A stretch of DNA of 46,577 nt, taken from assembly GCF_000156195.1 (NCBI RefSeq), contig NZ_GG688319.1, forward strand, positions 191,054-237,630, in the 5' to 3' direction. Source of the stretch: Bacteroides finegoldii DSM 17565. Its GTDB lineage: Bacteria > Bacteroidota > Bacteroidia > Bacteroidales > Bacteroidaceae. A program made the translations under genes and the position numbers. Within the stretch, counting starts at the first letter, position 1. The number at the start of each line of letters is the position of its first letter. Shown here in pieces: positions 33,758-40,993 of the stretch. Under the pieces are notes generated by a model, which did not search any database, was not told the origin of the DNA, and was given only the letters and a program-made list of their open reading frames with translations.

Positions 33758-34603
33758 TTACAATGGGTGGAAACCGGAACTGTCATTACTCCATGGGTTA
33801 CCATATTGGTCAGTATAATTACATTCGCTGTATTTGGAATCTTGAGTAAGTATATACTCTTGGCCGTCAATCATTACCGAATACCGTTTCAATCCGTCAT
33901 CACCGCCTGAACCTGAAGAAGAATTACTTCCTGTGTCGGCTGCATCGTTAAGCACATCCCCAAAATGAACGAATGAATCGAGCAAGCCCAAAACATTACC
34001 AATGTAAAAGCCCCATTTGGCAATATTCCACATTGTATCTGTTTCTATCCAACCAATCCATTTGATTATGAACCCTATCAGCAAAGCGATGATTCCAAGT
34101 ACAAACCCAAAACCAAGCATTCTGCCAATTACCACCAATGCTATCTTGACAAGGAAGATAGCAACACCAAGAAAGAAGATCCATTTTAACCCAGTGAACC
34201 ACGCAGATTCACCTTCTGTATTAAACAGCCACGAAAAAAAGTTCCACGATTCCTTTTCTGTAGAAGTACCCGTTTCTCCTTTGTCTGTTACGGCTGTCAA
34301 ATACGATGTACTGACATAGCCTTGCCAGCCGTTATAATTGATATTAGCCCATCCGTTTTCTATGGAAATTACATCAACAACATTACCTTGGGATAATTGC
34401 CCCAGTACTTCACTGTTTTTGTTAGCCGAAGCACGTACATTAAGCCCATTTGGAGCAGTCACACGGTAATAATCAGCAAAGGCTTCTGTACATAGGAAAA
34501 AACTCATGAATAGGACTAAGATTGATTTTGTTATGTCGTTGTGGCACAGTAACATTTTTCCCGACATACAAATGTTTTTAAGGAATCCAAATCTGTTCAT
34601 CAT
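33758..34603 (-). CDS. Bacterial SH3-domain membrane protein
   Basis: 281 residues from the first ATG; the ATG at 34555 (MLLCHNDITKS) gives a more normal signal peptide ending TEAFA and is a good alternative start. Residues 45-103 form an SH3b domain (GLNVRASANKNSEVLGQL, WQGYVSTSYL), commonly a cell-wall or peptide-binding module. Two hydrophobic segments follow at about 139-160 and 164-184, then a Ser/Gly-rich linker and a short polar C-terminus. It is the first gene of the envelope operon, behind a leader of about 250 bases with strong secondary structure. Role unknown. Confidence 0.8.
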   Translation of the reverse strand: MMNRFGFLKNICMSGKMLLCHNDITKSILVLFMSFFLCTEAFADYYRVTAPNGLNVRASANKNSEVLGQLSQGNVVDVISIENGWANINYNGWQGYVSTSYLTAVTDKGETGTSTEKESWNFFSWLFNTEGESAWFTGLKWIFFLGVAIFLVKIALVVIGRMLGFGFVLGIIALLIGFIIKWIGWIETDTMWNIAKWGFYIGNVLGLLDSFVHFGDVLNDAADTGSNSSSGSGGDDGLKRYSVMIDGQEYILTQDSKYSECNYTDQYGNPWSNDSSGFHPL

Positions 34604-34646
34604 TTATTTTTATGAACTCCGCAGTCCTTAGAGCTATTTTGTTAAA

Positions 34647-34800
34647 CCACGAAGCGTGGAACTGCAAATGCCACGTTCTAAGTCGGAGGTCGTAGGAATA
34701 ACCTTTATTCAGAGTATGGTAATAGCAGCCCACGCTATGGCGTGAGAAACCATTACGCTTTTCCCTCTGAATAGTCTTGAATTTCCTACGTTCCCGACTT
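34647..34800 (-). ncRNA. Structured leader RNA candidate of the envelope operon
   Basis: A 121-base imperfect hairpin has stems 34680-34686/34794-34800 (AAGTCGG), 34691-34698/34783-34790 (CGTAGGAA), 34707-34714/34765-34772 (ATTCAGAG) and a tip CACGC-tatg-GCGTG (34731-34744). Next to it three copies of a 5-mer, CCACG (34647-34651), CGTGG (34655-34659) and CCACG (34671-34675), allow two mutually exclusive hairpins. A reverse-strand promoter box at 34867-34874 would transcribe all of this before the SH3 gene. This looks like a cis-regulatory leader; identity unknown. Confidence 0.5.
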
Positions 34801-34866
34801 CGAGATAAGCATAACGCTTCTTTCTTTTTCTAATATGTCTTGGAAAGAGTTGCCTCAATCCAAATG

Positions 34867-34874
34867 CAAAGGTA
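34867..34874 (-). promoter_or_regulatory. -7 box upstream of the structured leader
   Basis: TACCTTTG on the reverse strand, fitting TAnnTTTG. Transcription from about 34860 gives a leader of roughly 250-300 bases. No clear -33 box. Confidence 0.45.
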
Positions 34875-34931
34875 CATAAAAAAGTGTAAATCATGTATTT
34901 TATTGCTGTCTTTTATTGTCGTGTGTGGCTA

Positions 34932-35117
34932 TTATCTTTTCAACCCGTTATTGTCTCGTTCAATTTTCCAGCCATACGCCCCATTTGCTACATCGGCAAC
35001 CTCATTTCGGGTTTGTCGATGTTTTATTTCGTCAAAAGGCTGTCGGCTTTCCGTATAGTCACAAAGCCATTCGCCGATTGATTTCTGCTGTTCGGTCGTT
35101 TCGCCATATTCCTGCAT
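34932..35117 (-). CDS. Possible small or decayed gene downstream of the mobilization genes
   Basis: A 61-residue frame (MQEYGETTEQQKSIGEWLCD at the start) has protein-like composition and continues sensibly upstream of its ATG (VFAPSEAADIKSV) to an in-frame TAG at 35157-35159, beyond which the frame again reads plausibly (KGVDGKRQEHK). This suggests the 3' remnant of a longer gene interrupted by a stop. It could also be a genuine short gene. I recognise no family. The 34604-35219 gap otherwise holds the structured leader and its promoter. Confidence 0.3.
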   Translation of the reverse strand: MQEYGETTEQQKSIGEWLCDYTESRQPFDEIKHRQTRNEVADVANGAYGWKIERDNNGLKR

Positions 35118-35219
35118 GACACTCTTAATGTCGGCGGCTTCGGACGGTGCAAAGACCTACTTGTGCTCTTGCCGTTTACCGTCCACACCTTTGGGGATTC
35201 TTTTCTTGGTTCATTTGCT

Positions 35220-35993
35220 TCAATTTTTGGATTTCTTTCTAACAGCTTTGACCTGTTCCCAGAATATAGTCAGCGTGGAATCTGCGCCGACAGTTTCCGT
35301 CAGTCTCTCGTAAGCCCCCACGGTAACAGCCAGCTCCGGGTATAATTCGTTGAGCATAATAGTAGTCACTTGATGTTTGTCGGCAATCGTTTTCAACCGT
35401 CTGTTTTCTTCCCGGTATTCATGCCATTGCAACCAACTAAGGGCAAACAGCGTAAAGAACACGAGCGTACAAGCGATGCCAGCCCATGCGTAGGGATTCT
35501 TATACCAGCCGTCAGGAATTTTGCGCCATAAGGATTTTATCCGCTTGGATATGAGATTGAATTTTAACGGGTGCAGAAATCCATTCGTCTGCCGTTGGTT
35601 TTGTTGTCCGTTTTCCGAAATCCTGTTGCCTTCATCTATATGCTCCGCCAGCATCTTGCGTATGTCTGACAAGAGGTCTTTCGTGGTCGGTATGCCGCGT
35701 TCGCGCATATCCTTCTCGTCGGCTTTGGTGTATGCCAGCCAACTGACAACCATTTCATCGCCCAATGATTTTTTGTAGTCCTCTATGGCGTCCTTGCTAT
35801 TGAAAATCTCATTGATGTTCTCCGGCGTGCTGCCGCCAAAGAAACGTATGACAGGCTCCAGTTTCACCGCCAGCCTTTTCACCGCCTCGTCCTTGTCCGA
35901 AGCGTCCTTTGCTTCCAACTTCGCCTTGACGGCCTCGATGTCCTCTGCCAAAGCCCCTATGAGGTCTATGAGATTCTGCATTTCGTCTTTCAT
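35220..35993 (-). CDS. Mobilization-associated membrane protein (257 aa)
   Basis: An N-terminal coiled-coil region (1-50, LIDLIGALAEDIEAVKAKLE) and helical middle precede one transmembrane segment at about 168-187 (WAGIACTLVFFTLFALSW) and a short outer tail. It overlaps the relaxase gene by 4 bases (ATGA), so the two are translationally coupled. Proteins of this shape often follow the relaxase in Bacteroidales mobilizable elements and might tether the relaxosome to the membrane or the helper's channel. That role is inference. I know no established name. Confidence 0.75.
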   Translation of the reverse strand: MKDEMQNLIDLIGALAEDIEAVKAKLEAKDASDKDEAVKRLAVKLEPVIRFFGGSTPENINEIFNSKDAIEDYKKSLGDEMVVSWLAYTKADEKDMRERGIPTTKDLLSDIRKMLAEHIDEGNRISENGQQNQRQTNGFLHPLKFNLISKRIKSLWRKIPDGWYKNPYAWAGIACTLVFFTLFALSWLQWHEYREENRRLKTIADKHQVTTIMLNELYPELAVTVGAYERLTETVGADSTLTIFWEQVKAVRKKSKN

Positions 35994-37063
35994 TTTCTTC
36001 TCCTTCTTGGTTTAAGTTTATCCTTTTCCTTGTCATTCTCGCCCCAGCCGCTTTCATTTCCTCCACCTCCGCCGCCGGATGATACCTTGGCTTGGTGTGG
36101 TTGGACGCACAACTCGACAAGCACGCCGATACCCGCTTGGACTATGTTTGCACCTGAACCGGTATCGGCAAAGTCCCCGTTGCCGTAGAGTTCTGCATGA
36201 TTATCGATATAAGTGGGGTTCGCAGCCTGTTCAAACGGTTCATCCGTATATATGGCCGCCTTGTCTGCCCCGGCTTCATCCATTTGCCGGGTGTTGTCAC
36301 GCAGGTTGTTTCTCCATTCCACATTGTTAATGACACGTCCGCCCAACAGACTGTCTATTTTATAAAATCCCATGCTCCGGTCGATCCGTGAGCCGCTGAA
36401 CGAGACCTCGTTTTTGGTGAACGACACGCCGATGATTTTGCCGTTTCGACGGTCAAACTTGAAGCTGGTTTCAATACCCTGTCGGGTCAGCCTTTCGCAC
36501 AATTCCGCCCAACTGCCGCAACGTGGCAAGGCAGCTTTGATAGCATCATAGATCTGGTATTTCACCTTGTCCTTGCCACGTAACCGGTCACGTTTCACTT
36601 TCATCTTGCCCTTGGCGAAATGCAGCCCGTACTCCCGTGTGAGAGCCTTGCACACCGCCACGTTGCGTATGGCATCGTTCCTGTCACTTATGGTGTTCCC
36701 GTCGTTGTCCACCCTGTTGGTCACGATGTGCATGTGTTGGTGTTTCTTGTCGGTGTGTCGGCACACGATATACTGGGTGTTCACAATGCCCATGCGTTGC
36801 ATGTACTCACGGGCTATTTCGACCATAAGAGCATCCGTTATCTTGGGTGTATCCTCGTGGGCGAAGTCCAGCGATATGTGGTACACCGGATTTTTCAGCC
36901 TGCGTCCCGGTTTATCGTCCGCCTGCCCCTGCATACTTCTGGCGATGGTGGCGTTGCTGTCAAGCCGCACGTCCTTGCTGTCGATGAGTTTTGCTTTTTT
37001 CGGGTTGTTCACGTAGTTTACCAGCTTGGCGAAGCTCGCCCGTTTCTTCAAGTCGCCCATCAT
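35990..37063 (-). CDS. mobB: Relaxase (mobilization nuclease)
   Basis: 357 residues. The metal-binding triad is seen in HTDKKHQHMH (H103, D105, H108, H110, H112), the relaxase/VirD2-type pattern. The N-terminal LVNYVNNPKKA (Tyr 17) is the likely nicking tyrosine. DFAHEDTP and the later KVKYQIYDAIKAAL also fit Bacteroidales mobilization relaxases. The C-terminus is Gly-rich then Lys/Arg-rich. It should nick at an oriT just upstream (candidate at 37506-37523) and pilot the IME strand into a helper's T4SS. It overlaps both neighbours by 4 bases, forming a tight three-gene mob operon. The symbol follows common Bacteroides usage. Confidence 0.9.
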   Translation of the reverse strand: MMGDLKKRASFAKLVNYVNNPKKAKLIDSKDVRLDSNATIARSMQGQADDKPGRRLKNPVYHISLDFAHEDTPKITDALMVEIAREYMQRMGIVNTQYIVCRHTDKKHQHMHIVTNRVDNDGNTISDRNDAIRNVAVCKALTREYGLHFAKGKMKVKRDRLRGKDKVKYQIYDAIKAALPRCGSWAELCERLTRQGIETSFKFDRRNGKIIGVSFTKNEVSFSGSRIDRSMGFYKIDSLLGGRVINNVEWRNNLRDNTRQMDEAGADKAAIYTDEPFEQAANPTYIDNHAELYGNGDFADTGSGANIVQAGIGVLVELCVQPHQAKVSSGGGGGGNESGWGENDKEKDKLKPRRRRK

Positions 37064-37410
37064 ATCCTCGCGATGATTCTATTGAACTCGTCCAGCAAGG
37101 CGGTGATTTTTTCCTTGGTTCTCGGAAATCCCTGCTGGTGCGCCATCTTCGCCAACTGGTTCAGGTTGTTGCAACCTCCCTCCAGCATCCGTATCTGTTT
37201 CCTGTCCTCCTGTGTCCGTGCCGCCGTGACCTTTCCCTGTAAAAGAAGATCACGCAGGAAATGCGACGGTTTCTTTCCGGCATCGGCTATCCGTTTCATG
37301 ACGGTTTTCCATTCGGCAAGCGTGAGCCTCGTGGACAGGGTCTTTGTCCGTGCCTTGCCTTTCGCCGATTTCGGCCTTCCTCCTTTATGTGAATTTTCAT
37401 TATCTGTCAT
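37060..37410 (-). CDS. mobA: Relaxosome accessory protein (MobA/MobC-type, ribbon-helix-helix)
   Basis: 116 residues. A basic N-terminus (GGRPKSAKGKARTKT) is followed by TLSTRLTLAEWKTVMKRIAD, typical of ribbon-helix-helix mobilization proteins, and CNNLNQLAKMAHQQGF, the signature of plasmid MobC-type relaxosome proteins. It binds oriT DNA and helps the relaxase by family. It is first gene of the mob operon and overlaps the relaxase start by 4 bases. Names differ between elements (MobA in Bacteroides usage, MobC in Pfam). Confidence 0.85.
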   Translation of the reverse strand: MTDNENSHKGGRPKSAKGKARTKTLSTRLTLAEWKTVMKRIADAGKKPSHFLRDLLLQGKVTAARTQEDRKQIRMLEGGCNNLNQLAKMAHQQGFPRTKEKITALLDEFNRIIARI

Positions 37411-37585
37411 ACGCCTGTTGTCATCGGTTATAATTGGAATGGTGTTTTAGGACTGTGATTGTGCCTGCTGTTATCCGCATGGCATAGGTCGCCATCTGTG
37501 GCGTAGTTTTCGTGGACGAAAACATTAACTTGCCAGCCCCAAAACACACCACTGTAAATGTGCCACTCTCTGCCATGTCTGCCAT
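37411..37585. other. Candidate oriT of the IME
   Basis: This 175-base non-coding stretch directly upstream of the mob operon holds a perfect inverted repeat GTTTTCGT-GG-ACGAAAAC (37506-37523), followed by ATTAACTTGCCAGCCCC. Hairpins of this type beside the nic site are usual in oriTs of mobilizable elements. No nic sequence is identified with certainty. Confidence 0.5.
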
Positions 37586-38404
37586 TTATATATAAGAGGA
37601 ATTGCCATCAGACAAGGTCTGTTCGCCCTGCATGGCTGGTGGCTTGCTTTCCGTATAAGCGGCGGTCAAATCATCATTTTTCAATATCGCTTGTCGGGGT
37701 GATATTAGGTCTGCTTTTTCTTTCCCTATTATTGTTTTTGCAAAATTCCCTGCCTCCTGCCGAGAGTTGAAGATGTAACCGCCGCCCCCGAAGTCGCTCC
37801 AATAGCCGTGAAATTCACGTGCAGTTTGGACGAATTTTCTCTCTCCAGCGGTCTCAATGTCATTTGTGAACAGCACAGCGAAAAGTATTGTTCCGTTCCT
37901 TGTGTGTATCCTTTGCTCGATAGAGTAAGAGGCATTTCCTTGTTCTTGCTCCAAAACTGCAACGCCGTTTTCGGCATGGTTTTCCGACAAGGCTTGCATC
38001 GTACCCGTATCGTTCTTGACGGTATCTGCTTCCGTAATACATTCCGGTGTAGGCAATGCTTCATTAGTTTTTCCGTTTTCATGCGGCTTGCGTTTGCGCT
38101 TCGGGGTGTCTTTCGGCACGACTGAAGCCGAGAGCCAAGCGTTTATTTCCGAGCGTAGGAAATAGAGCTTGTTACCCTGCTTGCGATAAGGTATTCTATG
38201 GTCAGAAGTCATTGCGTAGATAGTGGAAACAGATTTGCAGAGCATGGCGGCAATATCCTCCACTGTCATTATTTCCGGTTTGGTTTCAGCAGAGGAGATG
38301 AACCGCTCAAACATTGCTGTAAGGCGGTCTATTTTCGCATGGAGTTCTGCTACTGTCCGTGGGAGACCGTCAAAAGAAAAATCGTTTTTTTCTGTTTCTG
38401 TCAT
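37586..38404 (-). CDS. HTH_17 (excisionase-type) protein with C-terminal extension
   Basis: 272 residues. Residues 45-95 form a MerR/excisionase-type helix-turn-helix (MTVEDIAAMLCKSVSTIYAM, then IPYRKQGNKLYFLRSEINAWL). A linker rich in Lys, Glu and Thr follows. The last 100 residues (HTRNGTILFAVLFTNDIETA, HGYWSDFGGGGYIFNSRQEA) form a separate domain I cannot name. Such proteins act as recombination directionality factors or regulators. It lies 17 bases after the other HTH gene, facing the mob operon. Confidence 0.8.
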   Translation of the reverse strand: MTETEKNDFSFDGLPRTVAELHAKIDRLTAMFERFISSAETKPEIMTVEDIAAMLCKSVSTIYAMTSDHRIPYRKQGNKLYFLRSEINAWLSASVVPKDTPKRKRKPHENGKTNEALPTPECITEADTVKNDTGTMQALSENHAENGVAVLEQEQGNASYSIEQRIHTRNGTILFAVLFTNDIETAGERKFVQTAREFHGYWSDFGGGGYIFNSRQEAGNFAKTIIGKEKADLISPRQAILKNDDLTAAYTESKPPAMQGEQTLSDGNSSYI

Positions 38405-38421
38405 ACATGAGGGATAAAAAA

Positions 38422-38757
38422 TTAGTCTTTGCTTGCAAGATTACGCATGATCGCTCTCGCTTCTTCTGAAATCTGCGCTTGTGAGGCAACAGGGTTTTGC
38501 CGTAACCATTTCAACAGTTCCGTTTTCTCGAAATACACCATTTTGTTGTTGGGCTTGAAATACGGGATGATTTGATTGTGCGTCATCTTGTAAAGTGAAC
38601 TTTTGGAAATACCAAGAAATAGTGCCGCTTCCTCAAGGTTAAGAACTTCTTTTGCGGCATAGACAACGTTCTTTACGTTCTCCAGCTCCTTTTTCAGCCC
38701 GTCCACCGTCTTTCGGAGCAAGGCGGTTTCGTTCGGGTTCTGTTCAGTTTTACACAT
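38422..38757 (-). CDS. HTH_17 excisionase-type DNA-binding protein
   Basis: 111 residues. An N-terminal coiled coil (TVDGLKKELENVKNVV) precedes an excisionase-type HTH (LNLEEAALFLGISKSSLYKM, IPYFKPNNKMVYFEKTELLKWL). It is the first gene leftward from the right end of the element, with its own promoter (38826-38856). By place and fold it is the best candidate excision factor; excision would rebuild traJ, so this gene may indirectly gate ICE transfer (inference). Confidence 0.85.
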   Translation of the reverse strand: MCKTEQNPNETALLRKTVDGLKKELENVKNVVYAAKEVLNLEEAALFLGISKSSLYKMTHNQIIPYFKPNNKMVYFEKTELLKWLRQNPVASQAQISEEARAIMRNLASKD

Positions 38758-38825
38758 AATCGTTTTTTATAAATATTGTTTTGCTACTATTTGTTTTTCG
38801 TTGCTTTTGCTTCGATTCATCAGGA

Positions 38826-38856
38826 CAAAATTAAGTCGAAAAGTATCGGAAAACAA
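38826..38856 (-). promoter_or_regulatory. Promoter of the excisionase-type genes
   Basis: Reverse strand TAATTTTG (38826-38833) as -7 box with TTG at 38854-38856 (20-bp spacing). The rest of 38758-39296 holds only the right sub-terminal repeat and the read-through tail of traJ. Confidence 0.5.
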
Positions 38857-39221
38857 GAGGTTGTAAATAGTTTAACGTGTTATATATTAGTATTTTACAG
38901 TGTGTTGTACAAACAATTCTGTGGCTGATTTTATGTTGATTGCAATACTTCTGTGTCACATGAATACCCGGTAATATCGCCAATCGGTTTTTATATATAT
39001 CGCTTGTGCAAAGGCTTGTAATCCGGCAGAAATTTGTTATTTTTGCCACATCCTTATATGTCGGTTCAGCCGGACAAAAGTCTGTCATGACGGGGAATAA
39101 AAAGAGGATTGTTATTCCAGTCAAATGTCCATAGTGAAAAATGAGGATTTAACATTTGCGTTCCCGTAATCAGGCTTTGGCAGACCAGAAAGCTCTCTCG
39201 AAAACAGACGCAACATTTTAG

Positions 39222-39248
39222 GATATTTTTGTTGCAGATTTGTTGCGC
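39222..39248 (+). repeat. Right sub-terminal repeat, candidate recombinase arm site
   Basis: GATATTTTTGTTGCAG followed by ATTTGTTGCGC. Direct-orientation partner of 27555-27580. About 60 bp from the right core. Confidence 0.6.
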
Positions 39249-39309
39249 ACTCCTAAATAGATAGTGCCTTACGATTGATATACAAAGAGTTATAAAATAT
39301 TGCAATCTT

Positions 39310-39317
39310 ACGAAGTA
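39310..39317 (+). repeat. Right attachment core (attR) in traJ
   Basis: ACGAAGTA, identical to 27421-27428. Bases to the right code TraJ. Confidence 0.8.
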
Positions 39318-40158
39318 GAGCATCGCCCCGTAGAAATGCACTGTCAGATAACGTGTCAGCCACTTCGCCCACGCGCCTTCCCATTTGGGCAACAGCGAGA
39401 AAGCCCATTGCAGAGGCCCGAAGACGGTTAACGCGCCCAATAAAATCTGTTGGCAGTATATCGTTGCCCACCATCCGATTCGGAACACCACGAGGGCGAT
39501 AAGCATGATGATTTTGTCTATCCCCACCACGATGCCCGCCGTCAGTGAGGTGAACCACAGCTCCGCCGCGTCTTTCTCCATGTTGGTCACTTCATCCACC
39601 CCTGTCTGCTCCATTGTCGCCTCTATCAGGTTGGGGTCGGACGTTCCCGTGTGGGCGACATCCGCCCTGGCTTGCAGGCTCGTGTACATCGTGTCGCGCA
39701 CATGGATAAGTTCCTGCACTTCCTCGAACTTGTCCGCTATCTGCGAGGCTTCGGCCTCGTACAGGTCGTGCGTGTACGAACCGATACAGTTCGGGATATA
39801 GGACAAGAAATCCAGAAAACACCAGTTGCTCCCGCTGCCCGCCATGCCCGTATCTGCCGGAGGGTACCACCAGCAGAGGATGAGCGACACGGCCAACGGC
39901 TTGAAGAGTTTCAGCACGTCCAGCGGCTCGTGCTTCACCATCATCTTGTACGCCATGCCTGCCGCCATGATGATGGCAAAGAGGGCGGCCAGCGCCATGC
40001 ACATCTGCAATATCCACCAGAACGGCCCTTGTGAGCCGGTAAAGGTGGCGTCGGTCAGGAACTCGTTGGTCTGAAAGATTACATCGTCTATCTCCTCTTC
40101 CATGAGGTTGATGCCGAAATCCGAAAGTATGTTTCCGTCTGCCATTTGCTATGTCCTT

Positions 40159-40920
40159 TTATTTGTTTACCGTTTCGTCCCCGTCTCCCGTTCCGCTGTC
40201 TCCGCCCGGCCTGGAACCACGTACTGCGAGGCGCGATTCGTTCCAGCGGCTCATGGCATCGCGGACGATGCTGCCCTTGTCCGTTGTCCGTTCATGGGTC
40301 GCGTCCAACAGTTTGCTCGTGACCGTGGCGTTCTGCCGCCGGGCAAGGTAGCAGACCAGAATCTCGTTCTGGCGGGCCACGTCCTCATAGATCCGCAGGT
40401 ACTCTTTCTTCCGCTGCGCGTTGGGCATGTAGGCGTCCTTGGTGGCGTTGATGGCGCACTGGTACACGTGATAGTATTCCGTCCACCGTTCCTTCTCGTC
40501 CGTCGTGCCCCCGGCAGGCAGGATGCGGTCGATGTTGCGCTTGAACCGCTCCATCTGCCCGCTGACCTTGTCGCCCTCGGCAATCCAGGCGAGGTCTATC
40601 TGCCGGTCGGCGACATTCAGTGCCTCGATCTTCGCCCGGCTGACCAGTGCCGAGTCGATGGCTTCTGCCTCGTCCACCTGGCCGTACAGGTTGACCCCTG
40701 CCAGCGTGCGGAACGACAGCTTGTTCTTCGCCGCCGCCGACTTCTTGTATTTGTTGTGCAGCACGGTATAGTAGAGTTCGGGCGAGAGTGCGCCCGTTCC
40801 GGTCTCCATGAGCGTAATCTGGTTCTGTTTCGGCGAGTCATGGTTGTATGTGACCGACTGCGCCCGTGTCGTTGTGGTTGCCATTATTGCAACCGTCATG
40901 AGTAAAAGTGTCCTGTTCAT
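40159..40920 (-). CDS. Exported conjugation-associated protein upstream of traJ (253 aa)
   Basis: Signal peptide to about residue 20 (TTTTRAQ), then a mostly helical protein (DEAEAIDSALVSRAKIEALN, KERWTEYYHVYQCAINATKD) and a Gly/Asp-rich C-terminus. I associate this type with DUF5045-like proteins near traJ in some Bacteroidales conjugative elements, but with low certainty. It is followed by traJ 13 bases later, so it is part of the transfer operon. The role is probably periplasmic; nothing more can be said. Confidence 0.7.
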   Translation of the reverse strand: MNRTLLLMTVAIMATTTTRAQSVTYNHDSPKQNQITLMETGTGALSPELYYTVLHNKYKKSAAAKNKLSFRTLAGVNLYGQVDEAEAIDSALVSRAKIEALNVADRQIDLAWIAEGDKVSGQMERFKRNIDRILPAGGTTDEKERWTEYYHVYQCAINATKDAYMPNAQRKKEYLRIYEDVARQNEILVCYLARRQNATVTSKLLDATHERTTDKGSIVRDAMSRWNESRLAVRGSRPGGDSGTGDGDETVNK

Positions 40921-40993
40921 ATTTACTTCCTGTTATTCGTTATTTTACAGTCATTTGTCTTGTATAGTCATACTTTTGGGACCTACTTCAAAG

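Larger units (their letters stand above)
27421..39317. mobile_element. Integrative mobilizable element inserted in traJ
   Basis: Bounded by direct repeats of ACGAAGTA (27421-27428 and 39310-39317), both falling in the LYFV codons of traJ, so that removing 11,889 bp rebuilds an open traJ frame. Inside are two tyrosine recombinases next to the left end, two excisionase-like HTH genes near the right end, a relaxase module with candidate oriT, a KilA-N gene and an envelope operon, but no secretion-channel genes. This is the gene set of an integrative mobilizable element that borrows a helper's channel. Matching 26/27-bp sub-terminal repeats (27555-27580, 39222-39248) look like recombinase arm sites. 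Confidence 0.85.
39066..40145 (-). pseudogene. traJ: traJ, 5' part, running into the IME
   Basis: Residues 1-279 (to HFYGAMLYFV, ending near 39309) are the N-terminal part of TraJ, a polytopic inner-membrane protein of the mating channel. Membrane segments are seen at about 48-68, 82-94 and 205-245. After LYFV the frame continues for 80 residues of IME-coded tail (RLQYFITLCIS to the end DRLLSG) before stopping at 39066. The missing 98 C-terminal residues lie at 27123-27419. The chimera lacks the last membrane helices, so it is probably non-functional. Confidence 0.85.
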
